A stretch of 9,620 nt of DNA from Actinomycetota bacterium. Lineage in GTDB: Bacteria > Actinomycetota > Actinomycetes > Mycobacteriales > Mycobacteriaceae. The notes beneath the pieces are model-generated. The model had not been told where the DNA came from, made no database searches, and saw only the letters and a list, made by a program, of their open reading frames with translations. The position numbers were made by a program, and so were the translations under genes. Shown here one piece after another: positions 1 to 6,360 of the stretch (the first letter of the stretch is position 1; each line of letters begins with the position of its first letter). The stretch is taken from contig SYAB01000084.1 of the NCBI GenBank assembly GCA_005787665.1, forward strand, positions 1 to 9,620. Direction: 5' to 3'.

Positions 1-155
1 GCGGGGTCCTCGCAGTGCGCCGCGATCAAATCGTGCAGCGCTCGGATGCCGATCATCCCCTCGGGCAGTCGCCGCGAGGCCAGCCGGGTACCGGCCTCAT
101 CCATCAGATACACGTCATGATGGTCTTCGGCCCAGTCATCGCCGACGAAGATCAT
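1..155 (-). CDS. IS110-family transposase, N-terminal fragment (cut by window edge)
   Basis: This is the start of a DEDD (RuvC-like) transposase that excises and inserts its element by RNA-guided recombination. The 51 visible residues begin MIFVGDDWAEDHHDVYLMDE, the usual opening beta-strand of IS110 enzymes; Asp7 is the likely first catalytic Asp, equivalent to the Asp in the common G-I-D-V-x-K opening. The text that follows (LASRRLPEG, then ALHDLIAAH) also fits the family. The rest, including the C-terminal transposase domain with its catalytic Ser, lies outside the window, so intactness cannot be judged. I chose ATG at 155 because GGAGGAGG at 164-171 sits 8 nt upstream; GTG at 164 is in frame but overlaps that site, and ATG at 159 is out of frame. 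The gene reads in the same direction as the ABC genes but is separated from them by the noncoding end of the element. Confidence 0.87.
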   Translation of the reverse strand, partial: MIFVGDDWAEDHHDVYLMDEAGTRLASRRLPEGMIGIRALHDLIAAHCEDP

Positions 156-224
156 CCATGCCACCTCCTCCAGTCCTGTTCCCTCGCTATCACTTTCGGC
201 GAGCCCGAGGACACCCGGCGGCGA

Positions 225-383
225 CCTAATGGATCAGTGCTCACAACGGCACGACACCCCATCAGCGCTACAAGCGACCTCACCGAACCGGCCGGGGCAC
301 GATCTAGGACTAGGAGTCCAACACACACTCCGGGGGCAAGCAGTGCTCACCGGCCAGCGGCTCAGTGATCAGCGTCCCGCTAC
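225..383 (-). ncRNA. Candidate IS110 bridge (seek) RNA with two repeated modules
   Basis: No protein gene is supported in 156-447. On the minus strand this stretch holds two copies of the same layout: GTAGCG and CTGAT blocks, a 16-17 nt variable stretch, the 10-mer GTGAGCACTG, then a variable block. The first copy is at 383 down to 330 and the second at 271 down to 225. A perfect 5-bp hairpin (GGACT-CCT-AGTCC, 307-319) lies between them and another stem (CTCGC/GCGAG, 182-202) precedes the transposase ribosome site. Known IS110-group bridge RNAs carry a target-binding loop followed by a donor-binding loop, each with left and right guide segments, encoded just upstream of the transposase. The duplicated module matches that plan. 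Ends, promoter and folding are not determined; the noncoding role is an inference from family architecture. Confidence 0.45.
235..350. repeat. Direct 10-bp repeat CAGTGCTCAC, two copies 106 bp apart
   Basis: The plus strand has CAGTGCTCAC at 235-244 and again at 341-350. Each is followed, after 16 or 17 nt, by ATCAGCG (261-267 and 368-374), so the two matches are offset by 106 and 107 bp and belong to one degenerate duplication. CGCTAC also recurs (266-271 and 378-383). They define the constant parts of the noncoding RNA candidate. Confidence 0.75.
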
Positions 384-447
384 TCAGGCAGAACCTGCGG
401 ACACGCCACGCCGATCGAATCCCATTAGGGGCCCCATCCGGCGGCCG

Positions 448-2259
448 TCACGCCAGCGAGTCGATCCAGGCCCGGTGCAGCACCGCGTACCGGCCGCCGG
501 AGCCGATCAGCGCGGCGGGTTCGCCGTCCTCCACCACGCGGCCGCGCTCCAGCACCAGCACCCGGTCGGCGATCGCGACCGTGGACAGTCGGTGGGCGAT
601 GATCACCGCGGTGCGCCCCGCGAGCACCGTGCGAAGAGCCCGCTGCACCAGGCGTTCGCTGGGGACGTCCAGTGCCGAGGTCGCCTCATCGAGGATGAGC
701 ACGGCGGGGTCGGCCAGGAACGCCCGGGCGAACGCGATCAGCTGGCGTTGTCCGGCGCTGAGCCGACCGCCCCGGGTGGCCACATCGGTGTCATAGCCGT
801 CCGGCAGCTCCGCGATGAATCCGTCGGCGCCGACGGCGACGGCGGCTGCGCGCACGTCGGCGTCGCCGGCCCCCGGAAGCCCGAAGCGGATGTTGTCGGC
901 GACACTTCCGCTGAAGAGGAAGTTCTCCTGGGTCACCAGGACGATGTGGCGACGCAGATCGACGTTGGCGAGCTGCCGAAGGTCGATACCGTCGAGGGTG
1001 ACCGCTCCCGCATCGGGGTCGTAGAACCGGGCGATCAGTTTGGCGATGGTGGTCTTGCCCGCGCCGGAGGTGCCGACCAGCGCCACGGTCTGTCCGGCGG
1101 GCACCCGCAGCGTCATCCCGGAGAGCACCGGATAGCCGGGCGTGTAGCCGAAGTGAACGTCGGCAAGGGCGATGTCGCCGCGGGCGGTGGCCAGGGGTGT
1201 CGGCTCGGCAGGGTCCTCGACATCGGATTGCGCGGCGAGAACGCCGGCGATCTTCTCCAGCGCGGAGGAAGCCGACTGGAAGGTGTTGAAGAACTGCGAG
1301 ATGTCCTGCATCGGTTCGAAGAACATCCGTAGATAGAGCAGGAACGCCGTCAGTGTTCCGATGGTCATCTCCTCCCCGATGACCCGGTACCCGCCGTAGA
1401 GCAGCACCGCCCCGGTGGTGAGGTTGCCGACGAGTTTCGTCGCGGGCATGAAGATCGCCAGCAGCCGGAACGTCCTTTCGTTGACGTCCCGGTAGTCGTC
1501 GGCGACCTCCTCGAAGATCTCCTGATTGCGGGCCTGGCGCCGATAGGCTTGGACGGCTTTGATGCCGGTCATCGTCTCGACGAACTGAACGATCACCGCT
1601 GCCGCGCTCTCGCGGACCCTCCGGTAGGTCTTGGCCGACTCCCGGGCGAACCAGCGCACCAGGAAGACCAGCACCGGGAAGGCGAGCAGACAGATCAGGC
1701 CGAGTCGGACGTCGAGCACCACCAGCAGAACGGCCGTTCCGAACATGGTCAGCACCGCCGTCACCAGACTGTCGAAGCCGGTGTCGAGCATCTCTGCGAT
1801 GGCGTCGATGTCGTTGGTGGATCGGCTGACCACCCGGCCCGAGGTATAGCGGTCATGGAAGGCGACGTCGAGGCGCTCGAAGTGCCGAAACAACCTGCGG
1901 CGCAATTCGAGCAGCACCCGCTGACCGACCCGACCGGCAGCATTGAGGAACACCAGCCGGCCGCCGGCCTGAATCACCAGCAGACCGCACAACGCGGTCA
2001 CCACCATGATCAGCTCGCCCGCTGACCCGCCGGCCGCCAGTGGCGGGATCGCGCGGTCGATACCGCGTTTGACCAACAGTGGGATGGCCAGCTTCGCCGC
2101 GTTCTCGACGATCACCACGGCGGCCAGCGCGACGATGACGAGCCGGTAGGGCCGTAGCAGCGAACCCAGGAGTGCGCGGGCCGCGCGGCGGTACTGCGCC
2201 CGCTCGCCGGCCGGCAGATCATCGACCGGCTCATCGAAGCGGCCGCGCCACTCGCTCAC
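448..2259 (-). CDS. ABC exporter half-transporter, consensus-site subunit
   Basis: Second subunit (603 aa) of a predicted heterodimeric type IV ABC exporter in the plasma membrane: six-helix transmembrane domain (about residues 35-320) then a nucleotide-binding domain. Numbered from the GTG at 2259: Walker A GTSGAGKT at 396-403, Q-loop Gln444, signature LSAGQ at 500-504, Walker B VLILD at 520-524 followed by catalytic Glu525, H-loop His556. The signature is non-canonical (Ala for Gly), so this chain supplies a good Walker B but a poor signature, complementary to its partner. The GTG start overlaps the stop of the upstream gene as GTGA, with GGAAGG about 10 nt upstream, which implies translational coupling; an in-frame TTG at 2277 would add six residues. 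The adjacent M. tuberculosis pair Rv1273c/Rv1272c is similar in kind, but orthology and substrate (lipid, drug or siderophore are all possible) cannot be decided here. Confidence 0.93.
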   Translation of the reverse strand: MSEWRGRFDEPVDDLPAGERAQYRRAARALLGSLLRPYRLVIVALAAVVIVENAAKLAIPLLVKRGIDRAIPPLAAGGSAGELIMVVTALCGLLVIQAGGRLVFLNAAGRVGQRVLLELRRRLFRHFERLDVAFHDRYTSGRVVSRSTNDIDAIAEMLDTGFDSLVTAVLTMFGTAVLLVVLDVRLGLICLLAFPVLVFLVRWFARESAKTYRRVRESAAAVIVQFVETMTGIKAVQAYRRQARNQEIFEEVADDYRDVNERTFRLLAIFMPATKLVGNLTTGAVLLYGGYRVIGEEMTIGTLTAFLLYLRMFFEPMQDISQFFNTFQSASSALEKIAGVLAAQSDVEDPAEPTPLATARGDIALADVHFGYTPGYPVLSGMTLRVPAGQTVALVGTSGAGKTTIAKLIARFYDPDAGAVTLDGIDLRQLANVDLRRHIVLVTQENFLFSGSVADNIRFGLPGAGDADVRAAAVAVGADGFIAELPDGYDTDVATRGGRLSAGQRQLIAFARAFLADPAVLILDEATSALDVPSERLVQRALRTVLAGRTAVIIAHRLSTVAIADRVLVLERGRVVEDGEPAALIGSGGRYAVLHRAWIDSLA

Positions 2260-4196
2260 GGCGGGCCTACCTTCCAAACCGCATCACCGGCCGGCGGCCG
2301 GGCTGCCGCCTGCTGCTCGGCGGACTCCTCGCGCAGGTGGTCGAGTCGACGCCGTTCGGTGTCGTCCTCCCATTGCGGCCGGGGTTCGCAGCCGTCGTCG
2401 AGTTCGTCGTCGGCGGCCAGCAGATATCGGTAGCGCGGAACCCGCGCCAGCAGTTCCTCGTGGGTGCCCACATGGGTGATAGTCCCCGCGCCGTCCACGG
2501 TGTCCAGCAACGCAACCTTGTCGGCCAGCTGGATGGTCGAAGCGCGATGTGCCACAACGATTCCGGTGACCGACGCCAGCACCCGGCGCAACGCGGCGGT
2601 GACGGCCTCCTCGGTGTGGACGTCCAGGGCCGACAGGGTGTCATCGAGCACCAGCACACTGGGATCGGCGAGGATGGCTCGGGCCAGCGCCAGCCGTTGA
2701 CGCTGGCCACCCGACAGGCTCATCCCCTGCTCGCCGATGCGGGTCTGCAGTCCGAAGGGCAGGTCGGCGACGAACTGCGCGGCCGCCACCGACAGGGCCC
2801 GCTGCACGGCACGCTCATCGGCATCGGGCCGGCCCAGACGCAGGTTCTCGGCCACCGACATGGAGAACAGGGTCGGGTCCTCGAAGGCCACGGCAACCGA
2901 GGTCCGCAGCGCCGCCAGGGACAGATCGCGGATGTCGACGCCGTCAAGGCGGATCGCCCCCTCCGTCACGTCGTAGAGCCGGGGCAGCAAAGCGGCCAAC
3001 ACCGACTTGCCCGAGCCGGTCGCACCCACCAGCGCCAGAGTCTGTCCCGGTTCGACGATGAGACTGACGTGTCGCAGCGTCCAGGTCTGGCTGCCGGGGA
3101 AGCGGAAGCCGACGTCGTCGAGTTCCAGGCGGCCTCCGCGCGGCGCCTCCCGGATCGGGCCGTCGGTGATCTCCAGCGGCTCGTCGAAGACCTCGGCGAT
3201 CCGGTTGGCCGCGGTCATCGCCTCCTGCGTCATCGACAGCAGGAAACCCAGGGATGCGATCGGCCAGACCAGCGACAGCATCATGGTGATGAAGGCCACC
3301 AGTGTGCCCAGGGTGACCAGACCCCGGCCGGCGGCTACGGCGCCGAAGCCCAGGACGACGATCAGGGTGACGTTGGGGATGGCCCCGAGCAGTGTCCAGA
3401 ACCGCGCCGAGACCGCCACCTTGCGGACCTGGGTCCGGTAGAGCGTCGTCGCCTGCTCATCGAATCGGTCGTAGACGTAGTCCTCCCGGCCGAAGGACTT
3501 CACCACCCGCAGTCCCAACGCCGATTCCTCGACGACGGTCGCCACGTGACCGGCCTCGTCCTGGGCTCGGCGCGACAACGCGGTGAACGTCCGCTCGAAA
3601 CGCACCATGGTGACGGTGATCGGCAGGACCGAGACCGCCACGATCGTCCCGAGCGGCCAGTACATCGCGAGCAGGATGACCGTGATGACGACGATCTGCG
3701 CGACGTTGAGCATCAGGAAGATCAACCCGAAGGACAGTAACCGGCGAATCGTGCTCAGGTCGTTCATGATCCGCGACAGCAACTGCCCGGACTGCCAGCG
3801 TCCGTGGAAGGACATCGGCAGGATCTGCAGCCGGGCGTAGAGGTCCTTGCGGATGTCGGCCTCCACACCCATGGTGGCCCGGGCCACCAGCCACCGGCGG
3901 ATGAACCACAGCGCCGCCTCGACGATTCCGACCGCCACCGCCGCCGAACCCAGGATCCACAGTCCGTGCGGGTCGCGCTGGCGCACCGGACCGTCGATCA
4001 CCGCCCGGGTCATCAGCGGGATCGCCACGGTGGCCCCCAGGCTGGCCAGCGCAACGATCACCATGGCGATCCACCGGGTCCGATAGGGCATCAGGTAGGG
4101 CAGGAGTCGCAGCAGGTCGGAGGCCGTCCGGACGCGGCGGGGACGCGATGCGATCACGGGCTCCGGCCGCGGTACCGCGGCGCTCACCTTGGTCAC
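2256..4196 (-). CDS. ABC exporter half-transporter, degenerate-site subunit
   Basis: First gene of the exporter operon (646 aa): transmembrane domain at about residues 40-325, nucleotide-binding domain at about 357-595. Walker A GATGSGKS is at 391-398, signature LSGGQ at 494-498 and the H-loop His at 550. Two catalytic positions are altered: the Q-loop has Glu439 (context [10 protein letters not shown]) where Gln is normal, and the residue after Walker B is Asp519 instead of Glu (VLVLDD). In heterodimeric exporters of the TM287/288 type such changes mark the non-hydrolysing ATP site, formed with the partner's LSAGQ. A charged 50-residue tail (597-646) follows the ATPase domain. GTG at 4196 is chosen because GGAGGAGG (4208-4215) lies 11 nt upstream; GTG at 4187 is a possible alternative. 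Divergent from prrA across 83 bp. Substrate unknown. Confidence 0.93.
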   Translation of the reverse strand: MTKVSAAVPRPEPVIASRPRRVRTASDLLRLLPYLMPYRTRWIAMVIVALASLGATVAIPLMTRAVIDGPVRQRDPHGLWILGSAAVAVGIVEAALWFIRRWLVARATMGVEADIRKDLYARLQILPMSFHGRWQSGQLLSRIMNDLSTIRRLLSFGLIFLMLNVAQIVVITVILLAMYWPLGTIVAVSVLPITVTMVRFERTFTALSRRAQDEAGHVATVVEESALGLRVVKSFGREDYVYDRFDEQATTLYRTQVRKVAVSARFWTLLGAIPNVTLIVVLGFGAVAAGRGLVTLGTLVAFITMMLSLVWPIASLGFLLSMTQEAMTAANRIAEVFDEPLEITDGPIREAPRGGRLELDDVGFRFPGSQTWTLRHVSLIVEPGQTLALVGATGSGKSVLAALLPRLYDVTEGAIRLDGVDIRDLSLAALRTSVAVAFEDPTLFSMSVAENLRLGRPDADERAVQRALSVAAAQFVADLPFGLQTRIGEQGMSLSGGQRQRLALARAILADPSVLVLDDTLSALDVHTEEAVTAALRRVLASVTGIVVAHRASTIQLADKVALLDTVDGAGTITHVGTHEELLARVPRYRYLLAADDELDDGCEPRPQWEDDTERRRLDHLREESAEQQAAARPPAGDAVWKVGPP

Positions 4197-4279
4197 AACG
4201 CCGACGACCTCCTCCGGGTCAGATCATTGCACGGCCAAGCCTCCCCGCCGCCGGCACGCCGATCCGGCACTATGGGGGA
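4197..4279. promoter_or_regulatory. Divergent control region between ABC exporter operon and prrA
   Basis: These 83 bp must hold the start signals of both directions unless transcription enters from outside. For the exporter, GGAGGAGG at 4208-4215 is a strong ribosome site on the minus strand. For prrA, the sequence just before ATG is CACTATGGGGGA: the purine run touches the start codon, too close for normal ribosome binding, while CACTAT (4268-4273) lies 6 nt before it, so a leaderless prrA transcript is possible though the -10 is weak. I see no clear operator. Sharing such a short region means a regulator binding here could affect both operons. Confidence 0.4.
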
Positions 4280-4981
4280 ATGGACAGCGGCTCTGCCTCT
4301 CCGCGCGTGCTGGTCGTCGATGACGACCCCGACGTGCTCGCCTCGCTGGAGCGCGGGCTGCGGCTGTCCGGATTCGAGGTCGCGACCGCAGTCGACGGCG
4401 CCGAGGCGCTGCGCAGCGCCACCGAGCACCGTCCCGACGCGATCGTGCTCGATATCAACATGCCGGTGCTGGACGGGGTCAGCGTGGTGACCGCTCTGCG
4501 CGCGATGGACAACGACGTGCCGGTGTGTGTGCTGTCGGCCCGAAGCTCCGTCGACGACCGGGTGGCCGGCCTCGAGGCGGGCGCCGACGACTACCTCGTG
4601 AAGCCCTTCGTGTTGGCCGAACTGGTGGCCCGGGTCAAGGCCCTGCTGCGCCGCCGCGGTGCGACGGCGACATTCTCCTCGGAGACCATTCAGGTCGGGG
4701 CGCTGGAGGTCGACATCCCCGGGCGCCGTGCCCGGGTCAACGGCGTGGACGTCGATCTGACCAAACGCGAGTTCGACCTGCTCGCGGTTCTCGCCGAGCA
4801 CAAGACCGCGGTCCTGAGCCGGGCGCAGCTGCTGGAACTGGTGTGGGGTTACGACTTCGCCGCCGACACCAACGTGGTGGACGTGTTCATCGGCTATCTG
4901 CGCCGCAAGCTCGAGGCCGGCGGTGCGCCCCGACTGCTGCACACCGTGCGTGGGGTGGGCTTCGTGCTGCGTACCCAGTGA
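4280..4981 (+). CDS. prrA: PrrA, OmpR-family response regulator
   Basis: DNA-binding response regulator of the mycobacterial PrrAB two-component system, 233 aa. The receiver domain (about residues 8-122) shows the acidic pocket Asp14-Asp15-Asp16, phospho-acceptor Asp58 (VLDINMP), Ser86 (VLSARSS) and Lys108 (DYLVKPF). The winged-helix effector domain (about 140-230) contains [15 protein letters not shown] and a C-terminal VRGVGFVLR wing typical of OmpR/PhoB proteins. The text agrees very closely with M. tuberculosis PrrA as I remember it, which in that species is essential and induced early in macrophage infection. The M. tuberculosis protein begins MGGMD; here the first codon of that motif is TAT, so translation must begin at the second Met (4280). 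The same frame is open back to 4148, but that part overlaps the divergent ABC gene and is not protein-like. prrB follows after 12 bp. Confidence 0.95.
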   Translation: MDSGSASPRVLVVDDDPDVLASLERGLRLSGFEVATAVDGAEALRSATEHRPDAIVLDINMPVLDGVSVVTALRAMDNDVPVCVLSARSSVDDRVAGLEAGADDYLVKPFVLAELVARVKALLRRRGATATFSSETIQVGALEVDIPGRRARVNGVDVDLTKREFDLLAVLAEHKTAVLSRAQLLELVWGYDFAADTNVVDVFIGYLRRKLEAGGAPRLLHTVRGVGFVLRTQ

Positions 4982-4995
4982 CCGGGTGACCCGGT
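4981..4995. promoter_or_regulatory. 15-bp palindrome across the prrA stop / prrB start
   Basis: ACCGGGT-G-ACCCGGT is a perfect inverted repeat with 7-bp arms and a single central base. It begins with the last base of the prrA stop codon and ends within the GTG start of prrB. As RNA it could form ACCGG/CCGGT with a 5-nt loop, covering the place where a prrB ribosome site would lie; no good GGAGG is visible there. It may tune prrB translation relative to prrA, or be a protein site. The palindrome is seen; the role is inferred. Confidence 0.4.
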
Positions 4996-6334
4996 GCTGC
5001 TGTCGCGCTTCTTCCGCCGAACCCCCTCCCTGCGAACCCGGGTGGCGTTCGCAACCGCGATCGGCGCCGCGATCGTCGTGACGATCGTCGGCACCATCGT
5101 CTGGATCGGCATCACCAACGACCGCCTGGAACGCCTCGATCGTCGCCTCGACGAAGCCGCCGGCTTCGCGGTCCCCTTCGTGCCGCGCGGGCTGGATCAG
5201 ATCCCGCTGAACCCCAACGTCCGCGATGTGGTGATCACCGTGCACCGCGGCGACGAGGTGCGATCGAACTCCGGGGTGGTGCTGCCCGAACTCGACAGCG
5301 ACTACGCCACCACCGAGGTGGACGGAGTGCGCTACCGGGTCCGCACGGTCGAAATCCCCTACCCCGAGCCGCCGACCATGCTGCAGGTCGGCGCCACCTA
5401 CGACGACACCGTCGCCGACACCAAGAACCTGCATCGCCGGGTCCTGGTGATCTGTATCTTCGCCGTCGGCGCGGCCGCCCTGCTGGGCTGGTTGCTGGCC
5501 GCGTTCGCGGTGCGCCCGCTGCGCCGGCTGGCCCAGCAGACCCGGCAGATCGACGCCGGCGGTGGCGCACCGGAGATCGACGTCAGCGGAGCCAGCGAGG
5601 CCGTCGAGATCGGCGAGGCGCTCAACGGCCTGCTGGAGCGGATCTGGACCGAACAGGACCGAACCCGCGCCGCACTGACCTCGGCTCGGGACTTCGCCGC
5701 GGTGTCCGCGCACGAACTGCGCACCCCACTCACTGCGATGCGGACCAATCTCGAGGTGCTGTCCACCTTGGAACTGCCCCCCGAACAGCGCAAAGAGGTG
5801 CTCGGCGACGTGATACGGACGCAGAGCCGGATCGAATCGACTCTGGGCGCACTGGAGCGGCTGGCTCAGGGCGAACTGTCCACCGCCGCCGATCAGGTCC
5901 CGGTGGACATCACCGAACTGCTCGACCGGGCGGCTCACGACGCGATGCGGGTGTTCCCGGGCCTCGAGGTGACACTGGCCCCCTCGCCCACATGCATCAT
6001 CATCGGCTTACCCGCGGGTCTGCGTCTGACGGTGGACAACGCGATCGCCAATGCGGTCAAGCATGGCGGGGCGACCCGGGTACACCTGTCGGCCGTCACG
6101 TCCCGAGCCGGGGTCGAGATCGCCGTCGATGACAACGGCAGCGGGGTTCCGCACACCGAGCGCCAGTCGGTCTTCGAGCGTTTCGCCCGCGGCAGCACCG
6201 CATCCCGGTCGGGGTCGGGACTGGGCCTGGCCTTGGTGGCCCAGCAAGCCGAAATCCACGGTGGCACAGCGTCGTTGGAAGACAGCCCTTTGGGGGGCGC
6301 CCGGTTGGTGCTGCGCCTCCCGCCACCCCACTAA
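4994..6334 (+). CDS. prrB: PrrB, membrane sensor histidine kinase
   Basis: Sensor kinase that phosphorylates PrrA, 446 aa. A basic N-terminus precedes TM1 (about 17-40). An extracytoplasmic sensor domain of about 108 residues follows, then TM2 (about 150-173) and a HAMP linker (from RPLRRL, about 174-222). The dimerisation/phosphotransfer helix carries SAHELRTPL with phospho-acceptor His240. The ATPase domain has N-box DNAIANAVKHGG (349-359), G1 DDNGSGV (379-385), F-box region ERFARG (395-400) and G2 GSGLGLAL (407-414). All kinase motifs are intact. The GTG start at 4994 gives MLLSRFFRRTPSLRTRV, the expected cytoplasmic start; ribosome-site complementarity is poor, so expression probably depends on coupling with prrA. 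The signal it senses is not evident from the sequence. It ends convergently with arfC, 26 bp away. Confidence 0.94.
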   Translation: MLLSRFFRRTPSLRTRVAFATAIGAAIVVTIVGTIVWIGITNDRLERLDRRLDEAAGFAVPFVPRGLDQIPLNPNVRDVVITVHRGDEVRSNSGVVLPELDSDYATTEVDGVRYRVRTVEIPYPEPPTMLQVGATYDDTVADTKNLHRRVLVICIFAVGAAALLGWLLAAFAVRPLRRLAQQTRQIDAGGGAPEIDVSGASEAVEIGEALNGLLERIWTEQDRTRAALTSARDFAAVSAHELRTPLTAMRTNLEVLSTLELPPEQRKEVLGDVIRTQSRIESTLGALERLAQGELSTAADQVPVDITELLDRAAHDAMRVFPGLEVTLAPSPTCIIIGLPAGLRLTVDNAIANAVKHGGATRVHLSAVTSRAGVEIAVDDNGSGVPHTERQSVFERFARGSTASRSGSGLGLALVAQQAEIHGGTASLEDSPLGGARLVLRLPPPH

Positions 6335-6342
6335 AACGGGGC

Positions 6343-6358
6343 CCGCGGTAGCGCGCGG
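6343..6358. terminator. Possible hairpin between convergent prrB and arfC
   Basis: The 26-bp gap between the two stop codons contains CCGCG, a 6-nt spacer and CGCGG. A 5-bp GC-only stem could form in transcripts of either strand. No U-run follows in either direction, so an intrinsic terminator is only a suggestion based on position between convergent genes. Confidence 0.25.
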
Positions 6359-6360
6359 TC

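Larger units (their letters stand above)
1..428 (-). mobile_element. IS110-family insertion sequence, left end
   Basis: The transposase fragment and the approximately 270 bp of noncoding DNA upstream of it look like the left end of an IS110-group element inserted just after the stop codon of the ABC transporter gene (stop at 448-450). IS110-group elements carry their long noncoding segment upstream of the transposase and usually lack terminal inverted repeats and target duplications, so the boundary is not self-evident. I place it near 427-428, where the minus strand reads CCCCTAATGGG, because the CT there could be the recombination core and the bases after it are complementary to a block of the noncoding RNA candidate (225-232). 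The other end lies beyond position 1. Family assignment is firm; the exact boundary is inference. Confidence 0.55.

Noticed and set aside
15..368. Plus-strand open frame of 117 codons at the left edge
   Set aside because: It overlaps the IS110 transposase start on the other strand, has no family motif and lacks a ribosome site.
229..1332. Plus-strand open frame of 367 codons across the IS end and the 3' part of the ABC gene
   Set aside because: Antisense to a well-supported ABC gene; Arg/Gly/His-rich translation without any family motif, typical of shadow frames in high-GC DNA.
2260..2277. TTG at 2277 as the start of the second ABC gene
   Set aside because: GTG at 2259 forms the usual GTGA overlap with the upstream stop and has a better placed ribosome site.
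2172..3740. Plus-strand open frame of 522 codons antisense to the first ABC gene
   Set aside because: Low-complexity Gln/Arg/Asp/His-rich translation, no ribosome site, fully explained by codon bias of the opposite strand.
4148..4279. N-terminal extension of PrrA back to 4148
   Set aside because: The extension is not protein-like, overlaps the divergent exporter gene start and is absent from remembered PrrA proteins.
4193..5938. Minus-strand open frame of 581 codons antisense to prrA-prrB
   Set aside because: prrA and prrB are clear on the plus strand; the antisense translation has no recognisable domain.
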